A DNA stretch of 64,000 nucleotides from contig OZ020617.1 of the NCBI GenBank assembly GCA_963971575.1, positions 25,816,700-25,880,699 of the forward strand. The letters are read 5' to 3'. A model generated the notes under the pieces. It worked only from the letters and a program-made list of their open reading frames with translations. It made no database searches and was not told the origin of the DNA. This DNA comes from Liopterus haemorrhoidalis (taxonomy: Eukaryota > Arthropoda > Insecta > Coleoptera > Dytiscidae). The translations under genes were made by a program, and so were the position numbers. Below, piece by piece: positions 32,640 through 43,359 of the stretch (within the stretch, counting starts at the first letter, position 1; each line of letters starts with the position of its first letter).

Positions 32640-33010
32640 ATTATAAAATGGGGTTAAACATATACAGCAACCCTCGGAAAACCCACTCGCACACACGAAT
32701 TTTACGAGTGTAAAATTTTGATTTACGAGTAAGCTACTTTTTTGAAAAGCGACTTTTTTACCGACCGCCAATATATATAAAGGAGGTATTGTGATCATAC
32801 CGATTTTGACATTTCGATGGATCTCCACGAATTAAGGTCCCTACATAACGTTTTGAGTATTTTTAGCATGATGTCTGTCGGTCTGTGTACACGTGCAGAG
32901 CAAATTCGGCTAAAAGGATTTTTATGAAAGTTCATATTTAAGCTTTTGACATAAATGGCACGAGTTGATCAACTTTTGGTAAAAATCGGTTAACTAGAAA
33001 AGGGAGTTTA
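32640..33010. repeat. Dispersed-repeat-like block (family F)
   Basis: Contains ACGAGTGTAAAATTTTGATT, CCGACCGCCAATATATATAA, GATCATACCGATTTTGACAT and a TGTCTGTCGGTCTGTGT segment. Such CTGTCTGT-bearing blocks occur in insect transposon UTRs. No second copy in this window; class unknown. Confidence 0.35.
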
Positions 33011-33855
33011 CTCGTGTCGATTTTAAGATTTTTGCGAATATTTCACAACAGAGAAATTTATTCAACAAAAGTTGCTATAAAAGCAATAACTAACAACTTT
33101 TATTTGAGACATTTTTTTTTTTTTTTTTAATGCATGGAAACTTACCTGTTTCCATGGTTATCGTAAATTATAAATATACATTATGAAATTGTCAACGTAA
33201 TGTAATAAGTTATTGTCTTTTATAATAATAATTACTGTGCTGCTAGAATTTATTTTATGCAAGTACTTTGTGATGGTGGACGGTCCTGTGGTGGCCACAG
33301 CTGATGTTTTAAATATGTACTTATTAATTTTTCCACGAGTTTGAGTATAAAAGATTACGACGTAATTAATTTAGTTCAGCAGAATTTCTTTTAGCAAGTC
33401 CGAAAATTTTAAAATTTGTAATAATTTTGTCCAGGTGTATAATAAAGTCAGTTTGTTTTTTTATTATACATATGTATATTCGATGTTAACAGTTATTGAC
33501 TTTTCAATTCTTTTGTTTACCCGAAACTATCATACATACGATATTAAGATTCACGGTAAGTTCATCGAAAATCAATTCATCGAAAATCAATTCATCGAAT
33601 ATCAATTCATCGAAAATCAATTCATCGAAAATCAATTCATCGATAATCAATTCATCGAAAATCAATTCATCGAATGATCAATTCATCGAATGATCAATTC
33701 ATCGAAAAAAAATATTTTGTAAATATTTGAGAGGAATGCCGAGGGGATCGGAAAGCCAAAAAAGCAGTGGTCAATAAAAGGTGACAGACTACACTTATTA
33801 AATAACTATCATACTTGGTCTATTAATAATTTTTAAATTTTCCATTCAGAAAATA

Positions 33856-34110
33856 TTATTATTATTATTATTATATTTATTTTACATCGGCCTTTATTTC
33901 TGCAACGAGGCTAATCGCCGATGCCAGAGGGCGAGCTCCTACACCTGGATGAAGGGTGAATGATTGTGAAAATGAGAGTAATGTAAACATATTATTCTCG
34001 CCCGAATAATATCACCAACGAAGCAGGCTCGAACCACAGACCGGACAATCGTACTGGGTTTCCACCAGTACAAACCACACGACTAAGTGCGCTCGGCCAC
34101 CACGTTGGCT
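33856..34110 (-). repeat. tRNA-derived SINE (family A), full-length copy
   Basis: On the - strand starts AGCCAACGTGGTGGCCGAGC. The A box lies in GTGGCCGAGCGCACTTAG (34083-34100) and the B box is GTGGTTCGAGCC (about 34025-34037), like a tRNA-Ser/Leu head. A body with TGATATTATTCGGGCGAGAA and GGCATCGGCGATTAGCCTCG follows, then an ATAATAAT tail. A perfect 13-bp TSD, CATTCAGAAAATA, flanks it (33843-33855 and 34111-34123), showing retroposition. A second copy lies at 57067-57263. Confidence 0.9.
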
Positions 34111-34386
34111 CATTCAGAAAATACGCCAGGTAAAAGATAACTGTCGGATTATTTTGAAATCGAACAGGGCTCCTTAGATCAGAAAAACCCGGTTAATGGG
34201 ATCATAAATGTACTTAATACACCCATTCTTAAAGGATTATAAAAATGGTTTTTCCCCATCTGTTAAGGGTTTTGTGTTATGTACATAGTTTTAGTATTGA
34301 TATTTACTATACCACACATGATTTGTTCAATGTACGGTGATTCTAAACAGGTGGCATTGTTATGTTAGTGTGAGTTTGTGTTGTCA

Positions 34387-34640
34387 TTAAACTAGATGAT
34401 GGGTAGCTCGCTTCGCTCGGCTTCTTCTAACCAAACCCTTACTAACCTAACCTAACCTAAGATAGTGTTTTGACATTAAACTAGAAGATGGGTAGCTCGC
34501 TTCGCTCGGCTTCTTCTAACAAAACCCTTACTAACCTAACCTAACCTAAAATAGTGCTTTGTCCTTAAACTAGAAGATGGGTAACTCGCTCCGCTCGGTT
34601 TTAGACTTTTACTAACTAAACCTAACCTAATTACCTTGTT
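34387..34640. repeat. Tandem repeat, 3 units of about 88 bp, with CCTAA runs
   Basis: Each unit starts TTAAACTAGAAGATGGGTAG, continues CTCGCTTCGCTCGGCTTCTT and ends ACTAACCTAACCTAACCTAA followed by a TAGTGYTTTG spacer. Units begin near 34387, 34476 and 34566; the third is diverged. The CCTAA triplets match the insect telomeric motif in sequence, but each run is only about three units long. Confidence 0.8.
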
Positions 34641-35119
34641 TTTAGGCGCATAGTACTTTATTTTCCCCCATATTAGCCCAATTAAAATGCGTATCATTGT
34701 GTATGAATTTATAAAAATTATTTGCGTGCAATTGCCCATAACCTGTCTTATTAAACATTAAAAACAAAACATTTATTTCTTTTATTATATAAGTTTTCTT
34801 ATTATATTTATTTATTTATATTCAAACACTATGTCACTTTATTTACTTTTTTTTAAACCATAAAAAAAAATTTACGCAATTATATCTTAGTCTGTCTACT
34901 TTTATTGACCACTGCTCTTTTGACTTTCCGATCCCCTCGGCATTCCTCTCAAATATTTACAAAATATTTTTTTTCGATGAATTGATCATTCGATGAATTG
35001 ATTTTCGATGAATTGATTTTCGATGAATTGATTTTCGATGAATTGATTTTCAATGAATTGATGTTCGATGAATTGATTTTCGATGAATTGATATTCGATG
35101 AATTGATTTTCGATGAACT

Positions 35120-36949
35120 CGTCGGTTACCGATATTAAGTGTATCGTTGCTTCGCTTACCCCTTTATTTTTTCGCTAATGAATTTCTATAACAAATTGCG
35201 AGTAACTAATGCTCACAATTATCGAAGATTGACTCTACATCACTCATTCATCGCCCCGTTCTGTATGTTATTTATCGTTAATGTATATTATATAGCTCCA
35301 TGTTCATTAGTATTATATTTCGAATCTATATAGTTACGCTTAACTCTTGTAAGTTTAAACTTATGTATTTAAATATTCTTCGGAATTTTTAAGGGAAATG
35401 ATTCAGTAGTAAGTTATTCTAGAAATGTCTGAAGGTAGCGTACGTCACTGTTTCTTGTCTATTGGGGCCTCCAGAAGAATACCTCATGCGGCAGGTGGCT
35501 ATACTTGTCTGTGCACGTCACGTAGCCACCGAGAAATTGCCCTGAGAAGAGACAATGTCTTCAGTTGTTTCGCTCTATCGGTCCCACTCATGGCCGGGCT
35601 ATTCTCGATTTTAAAATGGAGTAAGCTATGTTTTTAAAATCAAATACTGCAAGGAAAACGTGCTCTGCAAATACAAACTTTATATAACTTAACGCTCAAG
35701 CTTTGCTTGTATAATTCTGTGATTTTGTTGTTCTGTTGCCATTTTCTTTAATGAAGCGTGAATTTGAATAGGGTTAAGTTTATTTGTTTTCAATATATTT
35801 GAATGGAGCTGCATTACTGAACTAGAATTACATCTATGTTTACTGTTGTATTGGATCGGAACCCGGCTGTGTTTATACTTGCTAATTTAAAATTGTACCG
35901 TTTTCTAATCATGATATTTGTCCTGGATATATAAAAGTTTACAATACAGTTCATAGTACTACAACACATTCGGATATAAGAGGAAATCTAAATTTAAACT
36001 AAAAGCTCTACGAAAAATTCAGATTGTATATTCTTTATAAGTATTAATATATAAATTATCCAACCATTTCACAGACGTTGTTTACAAAATTGTAAATAAT
36101 CTCTTGTGTGGAATGGTATAATTAAAGATAAATAGCACATTAGCTTTCTAGTACAGTGTGAAATAAATATTATAACGATACGTTCCTTTTTCTGGTGTTG
36201 TAAAAATTAAACAAGTAAGATAACCCACAATGCTACCTTGTGTTGCGGGGAGTATGCTATATAGAGTCAGAATCTGTTATAACTAAGTTGTCCTATTATA
36301 TTCGTTTCTGTTGTAGTTGTTTTATTTGATTAAATAATGTAAGGAGAATTTATAGGGGTAAATATTGAAATTTTTCTGATTATAGGAGGGGCATGCTAGA
36401 ATTATTTAGAATAAAAAACTCAAATAGGCTGTAGATTACAAAAGTAGCACTGTCATTTTATGCAGTTATTTGCCTGTAATTTGAAGTTAAGGTGTACCAG
36501 TTAAGTTAATTAGTTCAGTTAATTAATTTATTAAACTGTCGTAAGTCAAAATATGGAATTATTCAGAGTATTTTCAAATCATTATTTATTATGATATTAA
36601 AAAATTTATGTGAAGTGTGAATCTTCACACATTTCTGGGTTTTGCAGGTATTTAGTAACTGAATGATGATTATTTGGGATGCCAAAACAAATTTTATGTC
36701 AAAATATTTTTTTATGAATTTTAATTCGAATGCCTAATACCATTATTTAAGTTTCTAAATATGTGCAGTATTTTATTTATATAGCAAGGTTCAGTAAGAT
36801 TTTTAAAATTGCGCCTATGGCTTCCATTGGTTGCTTAAATCATAAGCCCTCTGATTTCGTCAAACAGAATTAAATTATAATTTCAACACTTCCCACTGGT
36901 TATTAAATTTACGCTTTTAAAAAATAAATGCAACATTTACCAATATATA
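35120..36949. other. Unassigned stretch
   Basis: No gene recognised. The frame at 35425-35637 (70 codons, GC-richer, CLCTSRSHREIALRRDN) has no family match. The rest is AT-rich. Confidence 0.35.
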
Positions 36950-36959
36950 ACTAGAATTT

Positions 36960-37865
36960 TGACAAAATAATTTAAACAAAATAAAAATGCAAAAAAAAAC
37001 AGAAAAAAATAAAATTAACAGGATTCGAACTCTGCAACGTTCGAACTGCAAATTACAAAGTGCATGACAAAACCAACTGAGCTACTAGAGTTACTGATCT
37101 GGTGTGTTACATAGCGAATTAAATATTTAACATATTTTAGTTAAAAACACAAAAAATGCGTTATTTTCCGAAAACATAATCTGATCAAAAATTCCTGTTG
37201 TACTATTCCGGTTAACACCAATGTACATTACTTCACTCCGTACTCGAACTCGAAACCCTTCGTTTTCCAGCCAGTTTAAGAGTGCTTTAACGCATGTAGC
37301 CATCGCACGCCATGTATGTGAGTGTCTTACATTGGTATAACTTTTGTACTTTGTGAACCAAAAACCACAAAAAATGCGTTATTTTCCAAAAACATAATCT
37401 GATCAAAAATTCCTGTTGTACTATTTCGGTTCACACCGATATACATTACTTAGAATTTTTTTAGATTTTTAGTTTAAACCATCTGGGCTACAGGGTGTGG
37501 GACAAAAATTTTTTTGCACAATTTTGGCAAAAATCGCATCAAAATAATTTATTTAGCAAAAATAAAATTTTGATCGTTAATCCACGTACTAAGGGCTTTC
37601 ATTTGATACGCTACTCAGAATTTAAAAAAAAATATATTTTTTTTTGATGAGCACATCGTTGTTTATATTTTTAGGGGGATATGTTTTTTAGATGTTTTAG
37701 TATTTTTCCTATGTGCGGGTCAAAAAGTTGTATAAGCATGCCAAATTTCAACTCTCTAGGTTTAGCCGTTTAGCTACAATTTTTACCGAACAGACAGACA
37801 GACAGACGACAAAATGACGGTATAAGGGTTTTTTGGTCATACCTACAAAACCCTAAAAATGTTAA
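36960..37865. repeat. Composite repeat: two tRNA-like segments, two 90-bp direct repeats, family E block
   Basis: The - strand of 37020-37095 has an A box TAGTAGCTCAGTTGGTTT and B box AGAGTTCGAATCC. 37245-37315 holds a second, weaker tRNA-like segment. Direct repeats at 37145-37233 and 37363-37452 share AAAAATGCGTTATTTTCC, CATAATCTGATCAAAAATTC and CTGTTGTACTATTYCGGTT. 37425-37865 matches the repeat at 21266-21515. It looks like a retroposon built from tRNA-like promoters plus a common body, present as a partial tandem. Confidence 0.55.
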
Positions 37866-38019
37866 AGCTCTTATGAGTGGAAAACAGTTGTCTGTCGTCT
37901 TGTCCCAGATCATTTTTCTAATTTCCAAAAAACCGAGCGTGTAAGAATTTACCATGGAAGTTTAAAACTCTTAAATCGTGGCGGACATTACATTTTTTCA
38001 AAAATTGTTTCATGAGAGG

Positions 38020-39175
38020 AAACCTATATTCCTTTTCCGAACGTAATTACACGCTAAGAGAGTCGCGTATGGATTCATGAAGGTGTGGAGACTCCAACAA
38101 TAACCAAGAAACATCAAATCATTGAAAAAGTAATGTATATAGTATTCTTTAGAAGTACGGGTCTGGTAAAAGCAATTAAGCTGACTGAACAGAAGACATT
38201 TACAGTTAAATGATACATATACTGAAAAATGTTTTCCTGAAGCGCTCAGTACAGTATTAGAGAAATGATTATGCTTCATCACGATAATGCGTCTTCCCAT
38301 AGGGCGGATTCAACAATCCAGTTTTGAGCGAAAAAAAAAAAAAATAATAAATAATAATGATAATAAATTAATAGAACACCCGCCATACTTACCTGATTTA
38401 GCAAAGTGCGACTTCGTTATTTTTTGGGCATAAAATAATTTACCGGTTAGAAAGTTTTCGACTGAGGAAGAGATTGATACTGCTCATGATTCATGATTAA
38501 TTTGAAGGTACAGTGAAACCTCTATCTATCGTTCCTCGAATAATAGTTTTCCCGTATGTATCGTTATTTCTTGCGATTCCGAATTAATTTCATACAAAAC
38601 ACGCAAAAATAGATCGCATCGATCATTTCTCTATGCATCATTTTACCGCATTCATCGTTTAAATTACGCAGCAAATTTCGTTTTATTTTCAAATTGAAAA
38701 CTTTTTTTAAGCACATTCGATAACTGATGCCGAAAAAATGCACTACTAATTTGTAACACCGAAAAAATATTGATTTCTTACGGCAATAAAAAAGCCAAAA
38801 AGCAAATGACGATGAAAGATTATATACAATGCAAAGTATAATTTTTTTTTTGTCTGCATGCAGTTTCCTTTTTTATTTTGTTACGATATTTTTTATTTAA
38901 ACAAATTGATTTATACCTGAAACATGTATCATTTTTAGAATATGTATGTATGTACATATTAAACATTTAAATATGTATTAATGTGTTTTTTTATATATTC
39001 CCGCATTCATTGTTTTCCCGCATCCATAGTTTATTTCAATAGGTCCCTTCAAAAACGATAGATAGAGGTTTCACTGTATTCCGAAAGAATATTAGTTGGG
39101 AGCTTTTAAGAAGTGGAAGGAAAGATTATTCAAGTGCATCATTGGTGAAGGGAATTACTTTCAGCATATTTAAAA
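38020..39175 (+). pseudogene. mariner-like transposase pseudogene, split by a MITE
   Basis: Relic of a DD34D-type mariner transposase. Readable blocks in order: VETPTITKKHQIIEKVMYIV near 38085-38145, MLHHDNASSHRADSTIQF near 38270-38325 (HDNAxxH, the second catalytic Asp), and HPPYLPDLAKCDF near 38377-38415 (HPPYSPDLAPCDF, third Asp). After the insertion (38511-39076), WELFKKWKERLFKCIIGEGN at about 39095-39155 is the C-terminal signature. Stops and frameshifts occur between blocks. TIRs of the mariner itself are not identified. Confidence 0.85.
38511..39076. mobile_element. pogo-type MITE inside the mariner relic
   Basis: 566 bp with perfect 23-bp TIRs starting CAGTGAAACCTCTATCTATC at both ends, flanked by the TA dinucleotide (38509-38510 and 39077-39078). 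The interior has TATCGTT/CATCGTTT-like motifs and no intact transposase; a short basic frame (KKAKKQMTMKDY) near 38780-38830 could be a vestige of an N-terminus. It inserted after the mariner had landed. The perfect TIRs suggest it is younger than its host. Confidence 0.9.
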
Positions 39176-39179
39176 TAAA

Positions 39180-40010
39180 ATCGTAAAAAATATGAACCAT
39201 GCGTCTTATTCTCAATAATTCTTGCGTGACCCGAGGAGTGAAGGCGAGGGTAGGCCATATTTAATTCAGAGCTTGGATATTTATAATTTCCCATAAGTAA
39301 ATTATTAAATTCTAATACAGATAATAATCGTTATTTAACATTAAAAATTTTATAGTTTAATTTATTCTTTATTTACTTTATTATGTTTTTGTTTTCTATC
39401 GGTGAATTTTATATCGTACAAAATTCTTTGTCTCACAAAAATATCTGGCAACTTTACTATACAAACATTTCTTAATTACGACGAAACAATTTAATATAGG
39501 TATAAATAATTTCTCCTACTGACTATCTTAACAAGATTGCTAAACTACAAATAGCTACTCCGTGAAAATGCATTAGCTTGATACAAATGCCTATCAATTA
39601 ATTATTGTTATAATTCGTATCAAACTAATATATGTACGTTGTCATAACTGAAAATATTTGGGCCAAAACTATAGATAGCGTGATTTACTTTATCAAAATA
39701 GAATTCATTAAAATTATTAATGACATTAGTTAGTTTATAGACAATATGATCGACAGTTTATGGCTAATTGCATTAAAATATCATCACTCTCTGGATTTGT
39801 GTTTGTAACATTAAACATCAAAGAGCATATTTAAAATATCACATTCGATTTATTGGCAGATAGAATTAACAGAAAAAATCATTTTGTATATGATCTGACT
39901 GTCGTGAAATATTAAAAATTGTTTTTTTTTGTTACCTCTTAATTATATAATTCTTTATTTCCCCTAGGCCTTGCGGCTTTTAGGGTTTTAACCAGTACAT
40001 TGAAAAAATA
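39180..40010. other. Unassigned AT-rich stretch
   Basis: No gene or bounded repeat recognised. Confidence 0.4.
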
Positions 40011-40011
40011 A

Positions 40012-40575
40012 TCATAATAATAATAAAATAATACATTTTATGACTTTCTTTCTTCTTCTTCTTCTACATTCTTCCTCCGGTGTTCCTCTCTTTCTTCCTA
40101 TTCTCTTTTCGGCTTCCGTCTCCGGCCTCCTTTCTTCTTGACTCCAGTTCTTCTTCCCCTCTTTCTTCGCTTCTCTTCCCTCTTTTCTTTCCTCCTCCTT
40201 TGCCTCTCTCTTCCTTCCTGTTCTCAGTTCTGTCTTACCCACTCACCTTTCTCCCTTTCCTTCTTCACTCAACAGTTCCTTTATCTCTCCCTCTACTCTC
40301 TCTACTCCGTACATGAGGATACTCTTCACTATCCCGTCAAACAATTTCATCCTCCACTTGATATCGTCGTCAAACCTCCTCTCTCCTATGCTCCATAGCT
40401 TCCCCATAACCATTATTGATTTCTTCACCCTTTCTCTAACATGCTGCTCTGCTCTGTTGTTCCTCGTTAGAACATATCCGAGGTACTTCATACTTTTTAC
40501 CTCTTCAATTTCTGTCCCTGACCATTCCCATCTTATATTCTTTCTCTTTCCTCCCCCCTTTCCAAACACCATCAC
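40012..40575 (-). pseudogene. LINE C-terminal (thumb) region
   Basis: Reads WEWSGTEIEEVKSMKYLGYV, the YLGY motif after the palm, then a HVRERVKKSIMVMGKLWSIG helix and an ILMYGVE motif. It is interrupted by a stop near 40243 and continues as a highly charged Lys/Glu/Arg tail to about 40040. One base out of frame with the RT segment upstream. Confidence 0.8.
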
Positions 40576-40592
40576 CTACGTTTTATCTCTGT

Positions 40593-41960
40593 TTACCTCC
40601 AGTTTTTTTCTTCTAAAGTACTTGTCCGCTCTGCCATCATCCTCTTTAGTCCCTGCTCATTCTCTGCCATCAGAGTCAGATCATCTGCGTACCCCATTTT
40701 CCAATACTTCTTCCTTCCCACCACCACTCCTCCGTCTTGCCCCTTCCTCATTGTTTCTTCCAGGTCAGCTACGTATACATTAAATAATGTTGGGCTCAAC
40801 GGACAGCCCTGCCTCACCCCCATATTTACCCAAAAGCTTTCGGACTCTTCTTCTCCCACCTTCACCTTGCACCTCGTCTCCTCGTATATTTTTTTAATCC
40901 TTTTTATCATTTCTTCCCTTACACCCCTTCTTTCCAATACTTCCCAAAATTCTTGCCTGTCCAGTTTATCAAAGGCGGCCTTAAGGTCGATAAATACCTT
41001 ACCTCTTTTCCTCTTTATTCTCTCAGCCATTATGTGGTTTATCGTGTATATGTTATCTATCGCCCCCCTTCCTTTCCTAAAACCTGACTGCGTCTCCTCT
41101 AATATTTCTTTATCCTCTATTTCCTCCACTAGCCTCTTATTGAGCACTATCGCATACACTTTGTATGCCGTGCTCATCAGGGTTACTCCTCTGTAATTAC
41201 CTGCGCTATTCCTGCTTCCTTTTTTGTGGATGGGAATTATTATTCCTTCCCTCCAGTCTTCTGGGTATCCTGCTCCCTTCCACACGCCTCGGATTATTTC
41301 TGCCATCTTTTCCGCCACTTTCCTCCTCCATATATCCATGCTTCGTTCTTTATTTTATCAGGTCCTGCCACTTTTCCCTTCTTCAGGCTCTTAATTACGC
41401 TCCACACTTCCTCCTCTGCTGGTTCTTCTTCCTTTCTCTGCCGCTTTATCCCCCTCCCTTGTTTCCCATACCCTTTGTTCCTCCTCGGATTCTTCCCTTC
41501 TGCATTCACTTCCCTCCAATAATTCCATTAAGTGTTTCCTCCAGCTCCCCATAGTTATCTTCTTGCTAATTCCTACCTGTTTCTCTCTGGCCTTATTTAT
41601 ATATTCCCACGCTTGTTTTTCATTCTTTATCTTTTCAACTTCATCCTGTTGCCTCTTCATGTGCTTTTCCTTTTCCTCCTCTCAAGTTTTTTTATATTGT
41701 TTCATTTTTCCCTTGTATTCCTCTTCCGTCCCCCCTCTTTTTATTTATTTTTTTCTCCAGGCCTTTTGCGCTTTCTTTTTCGCCTTTCTACAATTCATTC
41801 CCCACCATGGCTTCTTCCCCATCTTTGGACTCCTCCATTTTCTCTTTTCCACTGCTCTTTCTATTCCCTCTCTCAGCTCTCTCCATCCTCTCTCCACCCC
41901 CGTTCCTTTCCATTCCACCTTCTCAATTGTTGCCATATATTTACATATTCCCTTCTCCAC
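40593..41960 (-). pseudogene. LINE linker and reverse transcriptase domain
   Basis: The linker frames read KPWWGMNCRKAKKKAQKAW (41745-41960), ISKKITMGSWRKHLMELLEG (41391-41660) and VWSVIKSLKKGKVAGPDKIK (41294-41509), the standard approach to RT. The RT frame (40593-41339, 248 codons, uninterrupted) has IIPIHKKGSRNSAGNYRGVT, QSGFRKGRGAIDNIY, KVFIDLKAAFDKLD (catalytic Asp), VRQGCPLSPTLFNVYVADL and GYADDLTLMAE (YADD active site). All catalytic residues are present, but the flanking frames are broken. Confidence 0.92.
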
Positions 41961-42660
41961 CAGTTTTGTGTATCCTTTACCTCCTCTTCATCCTCTCTCT
42001 TTCTCCCCCTCCTTATCTCTACTATTATCGGTGGGTGGTCTGACTCTATTCTCTCCCTCACTTCAAACCTGCTTATCTTTTCCCACGCCGCTCCATTTAC
42101 TACGGCGTAGTCGATAGTTGATTTCTTCTCTCCCTTATAATACGTCCAACTCCCCTCTTCGTCCCCTTCTTTGTTTCCATTTAGTACACTTCATCCCTTC
42201 TCTTCCATCCATTCCAGCATAACCTCCCCTTTCTTATTTCTCTCTTTGTCCTTCGCGCCTCTCGTCTCTTCTTCTCCCTTCGTTTCCCACTCCCTCACTC
42301 CCCCCGTTTCTCCTATTCTCGCATTAAAATCCCCTCCCACTATGATCAACTCCCACTCTCTTTCTTCCCTTAATTTCTCATCCATCTCCTTCAATTTGGT
42401 CTTACTTCCTCCTCTATTGTACAGTGTAACTATTCGCCACTTCTCTTTTCCTACTTTCACTCTTCTCTCTTCTACCCCCTCAATCCCCAACTGTTCCTCC
42501 TCCTTTATACTCATCTCCCGTCTTACTCCTGTGATCATCCCGCCTTTCGCTCTGCCCCTTTTTTCTTTTCTTTCTCCGCACCTTGGAATCTCCACTCCCA
42601 CCCTTTCGGCATCTTTTCTCCGGCAACGTCTCCGTTAAACCTATGATCTCGAACTTGTTA
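41873..42660 (-). pseudogene. LINE AP-endonuclease domain
   Basis: The segment starts around IIGLTET (about 42630-42645), the first APE motif. Within 42191-42601 are GRAKGGMITGVRRE, WRIVTLYNRGGSK and LIIVGGDFNARIGE (the GDFNA catalytic motif). At 41873-42061 the SDHPPIIVEI segment supplies the SDH catalytic pair. These are in the same - strand frame class (42061 and 42601), but stops and shifts fall between them. The domain nicks target DNA to prime reverse transcription in intact relatives. Confidence 0.85.
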
Positions 42661-42680
42661 CCTCTGAATTTTACTTGACA

Positions 42681-43034
42681 AACACAAAATTGTTTTCATT
42701 ACTTTTTAGTTCCATTCAAGTGATTTAATTTTGTAACATTATTTCTTTGGAATTTTGAACTTACTCGCACAAGTCCTACTGAACACAATATAATACTTGT
42801 TAATTCTTCGGTTAGCTGAATAACGTTATATAACTTTTTCATATTACAGAAAAATCAGTAAATAATTATTTTGACAAGAAACAACATTTTTACATTCATC
42901 TTAGCAAAAACTTTTCGTAAACTCATAAAAAAAGTTCTCGAATTGTCTCTAGAATTTCAGTACTATTTTAAAAATATTGTATAACATGCTGTTAACAAAG
43001 TTAAAACACTTACTTAAAATGGCCATATAACCTG
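42681..43034. other. Unassigned AT-rich stretch
   Basis: No feature recognised between the LINE 5' end and the next MITE. Confidence 0.4.
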
Positions 43035-43219
43035 AAGCCTCGTTTATAATAGGTCCATAACATAAACGCATCGCATATACAAAAGACGAATCAATGGTGT
43101 ATCACTGTTCTATTTGTTCTACGAACATCTGTTTGCAATAAACAGACAATATACATCATTAATACATTTTTATGCTTGTACCATTAACATGCGGTATGTA
43201 TCTATTATAAATGAGGCTT
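43035..43219. mobile_element. MITE of the GTTTATAATAG family, second copy
   Basis: 185 bp. Left end AAGCCTCGTTTATAATAG, right end in reverse complement AAAGCCTCATTTATAATAG. The interior shares GCATCGCAT and TGTTCTNNNTTGTTCTACGA-like text with the copy at 3535-3838. Confidence 0.75.
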
Positions 43220-43359
43220 TAGAGAATTTAGCATCTCGTTATACCTTCCCACTTTTTTCTGTTTTATCGTATGTCTCGCTATATATTTCATATTGGTTGG
43301 TACTTTTAGTTTTTGTAAGTCCTTTCCCATATTATTTATCGACCTCTGTGGCATCTGGG

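Larger units (their letters stand above)
33559..35119. mobile_element. Foldback-type element with long tandem-repeat arms
   Basis: 1.56 kb with inverted arms of about 235 bp (33559-33793 and 34889-35119). The outer arm part is an array of about nine to ten units AATTCATCGAAAATC (variants TATC, GATC, GAATG). The inner part is unique: AATATTTTGTAAATATTTGA, GAGGAATGCCGAGGGGATCG, CAGTGGTCAATAAAAG. Both parts recur inverted on the right. The interior carries a nested SINE (33856-34110) and a tandem repeat (34387-34640). No transposase and no clean TSD. The array gives spurious open frames at 33435-33693. Confidence 0.8.
40011..42680 (-). mobile_element. APE-type non-LTR retrotransposon (LINE), nearly full ORF2
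   Basis: About 2.67 kb on the - strand holding endonuclease, reverse transcriptase and C-terminal regions in order, with a (TTA)n-type tail at 40011-40030. The coding strand is strongly purine-rich, so the + strand is almost pure C/T and gives many long but meaningless open frames. At least five frame changes make it inactive. No 5' UTR or ORF1 was recognised beyond 42680. The clade is uncertain. Confidence 0.88.

Noticed and set aside
33435..33693. Repetitive frames encoding IENQF and INSSK repeats
   Set aside because: Translations of the 15-bp tandem array in the foldback element arm; all frames are open because the unit lacks stops.
33559..33720. Regularly spaced short repeats resembling a CRISPR array
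   Set aside because: Units are contiguous with no unique spacers, an inverted copy lies at 34970-35119, and the genome is eukaryotic.
34440..34470. Telomere or telomere junction from CCTAA runs
   Set aside because: Only about three units per run, inside a tandem repeat within a transposon-like element, with ordinary sequence on both sides.
37020..37095. tRNA gene on the - strand
   Set aside because: Good A and B boxes, but the T stem does not pair and the segment lies in a repeated retroposon.
40080..42638. Many long + strand open frames, some nearly 200 codons
   Set aside because: They are Ser/Leu/Phe/Pro low-complexity shadows of the purine-rich - strand LINE; the - strand carries real RT and endonuclease motifs.
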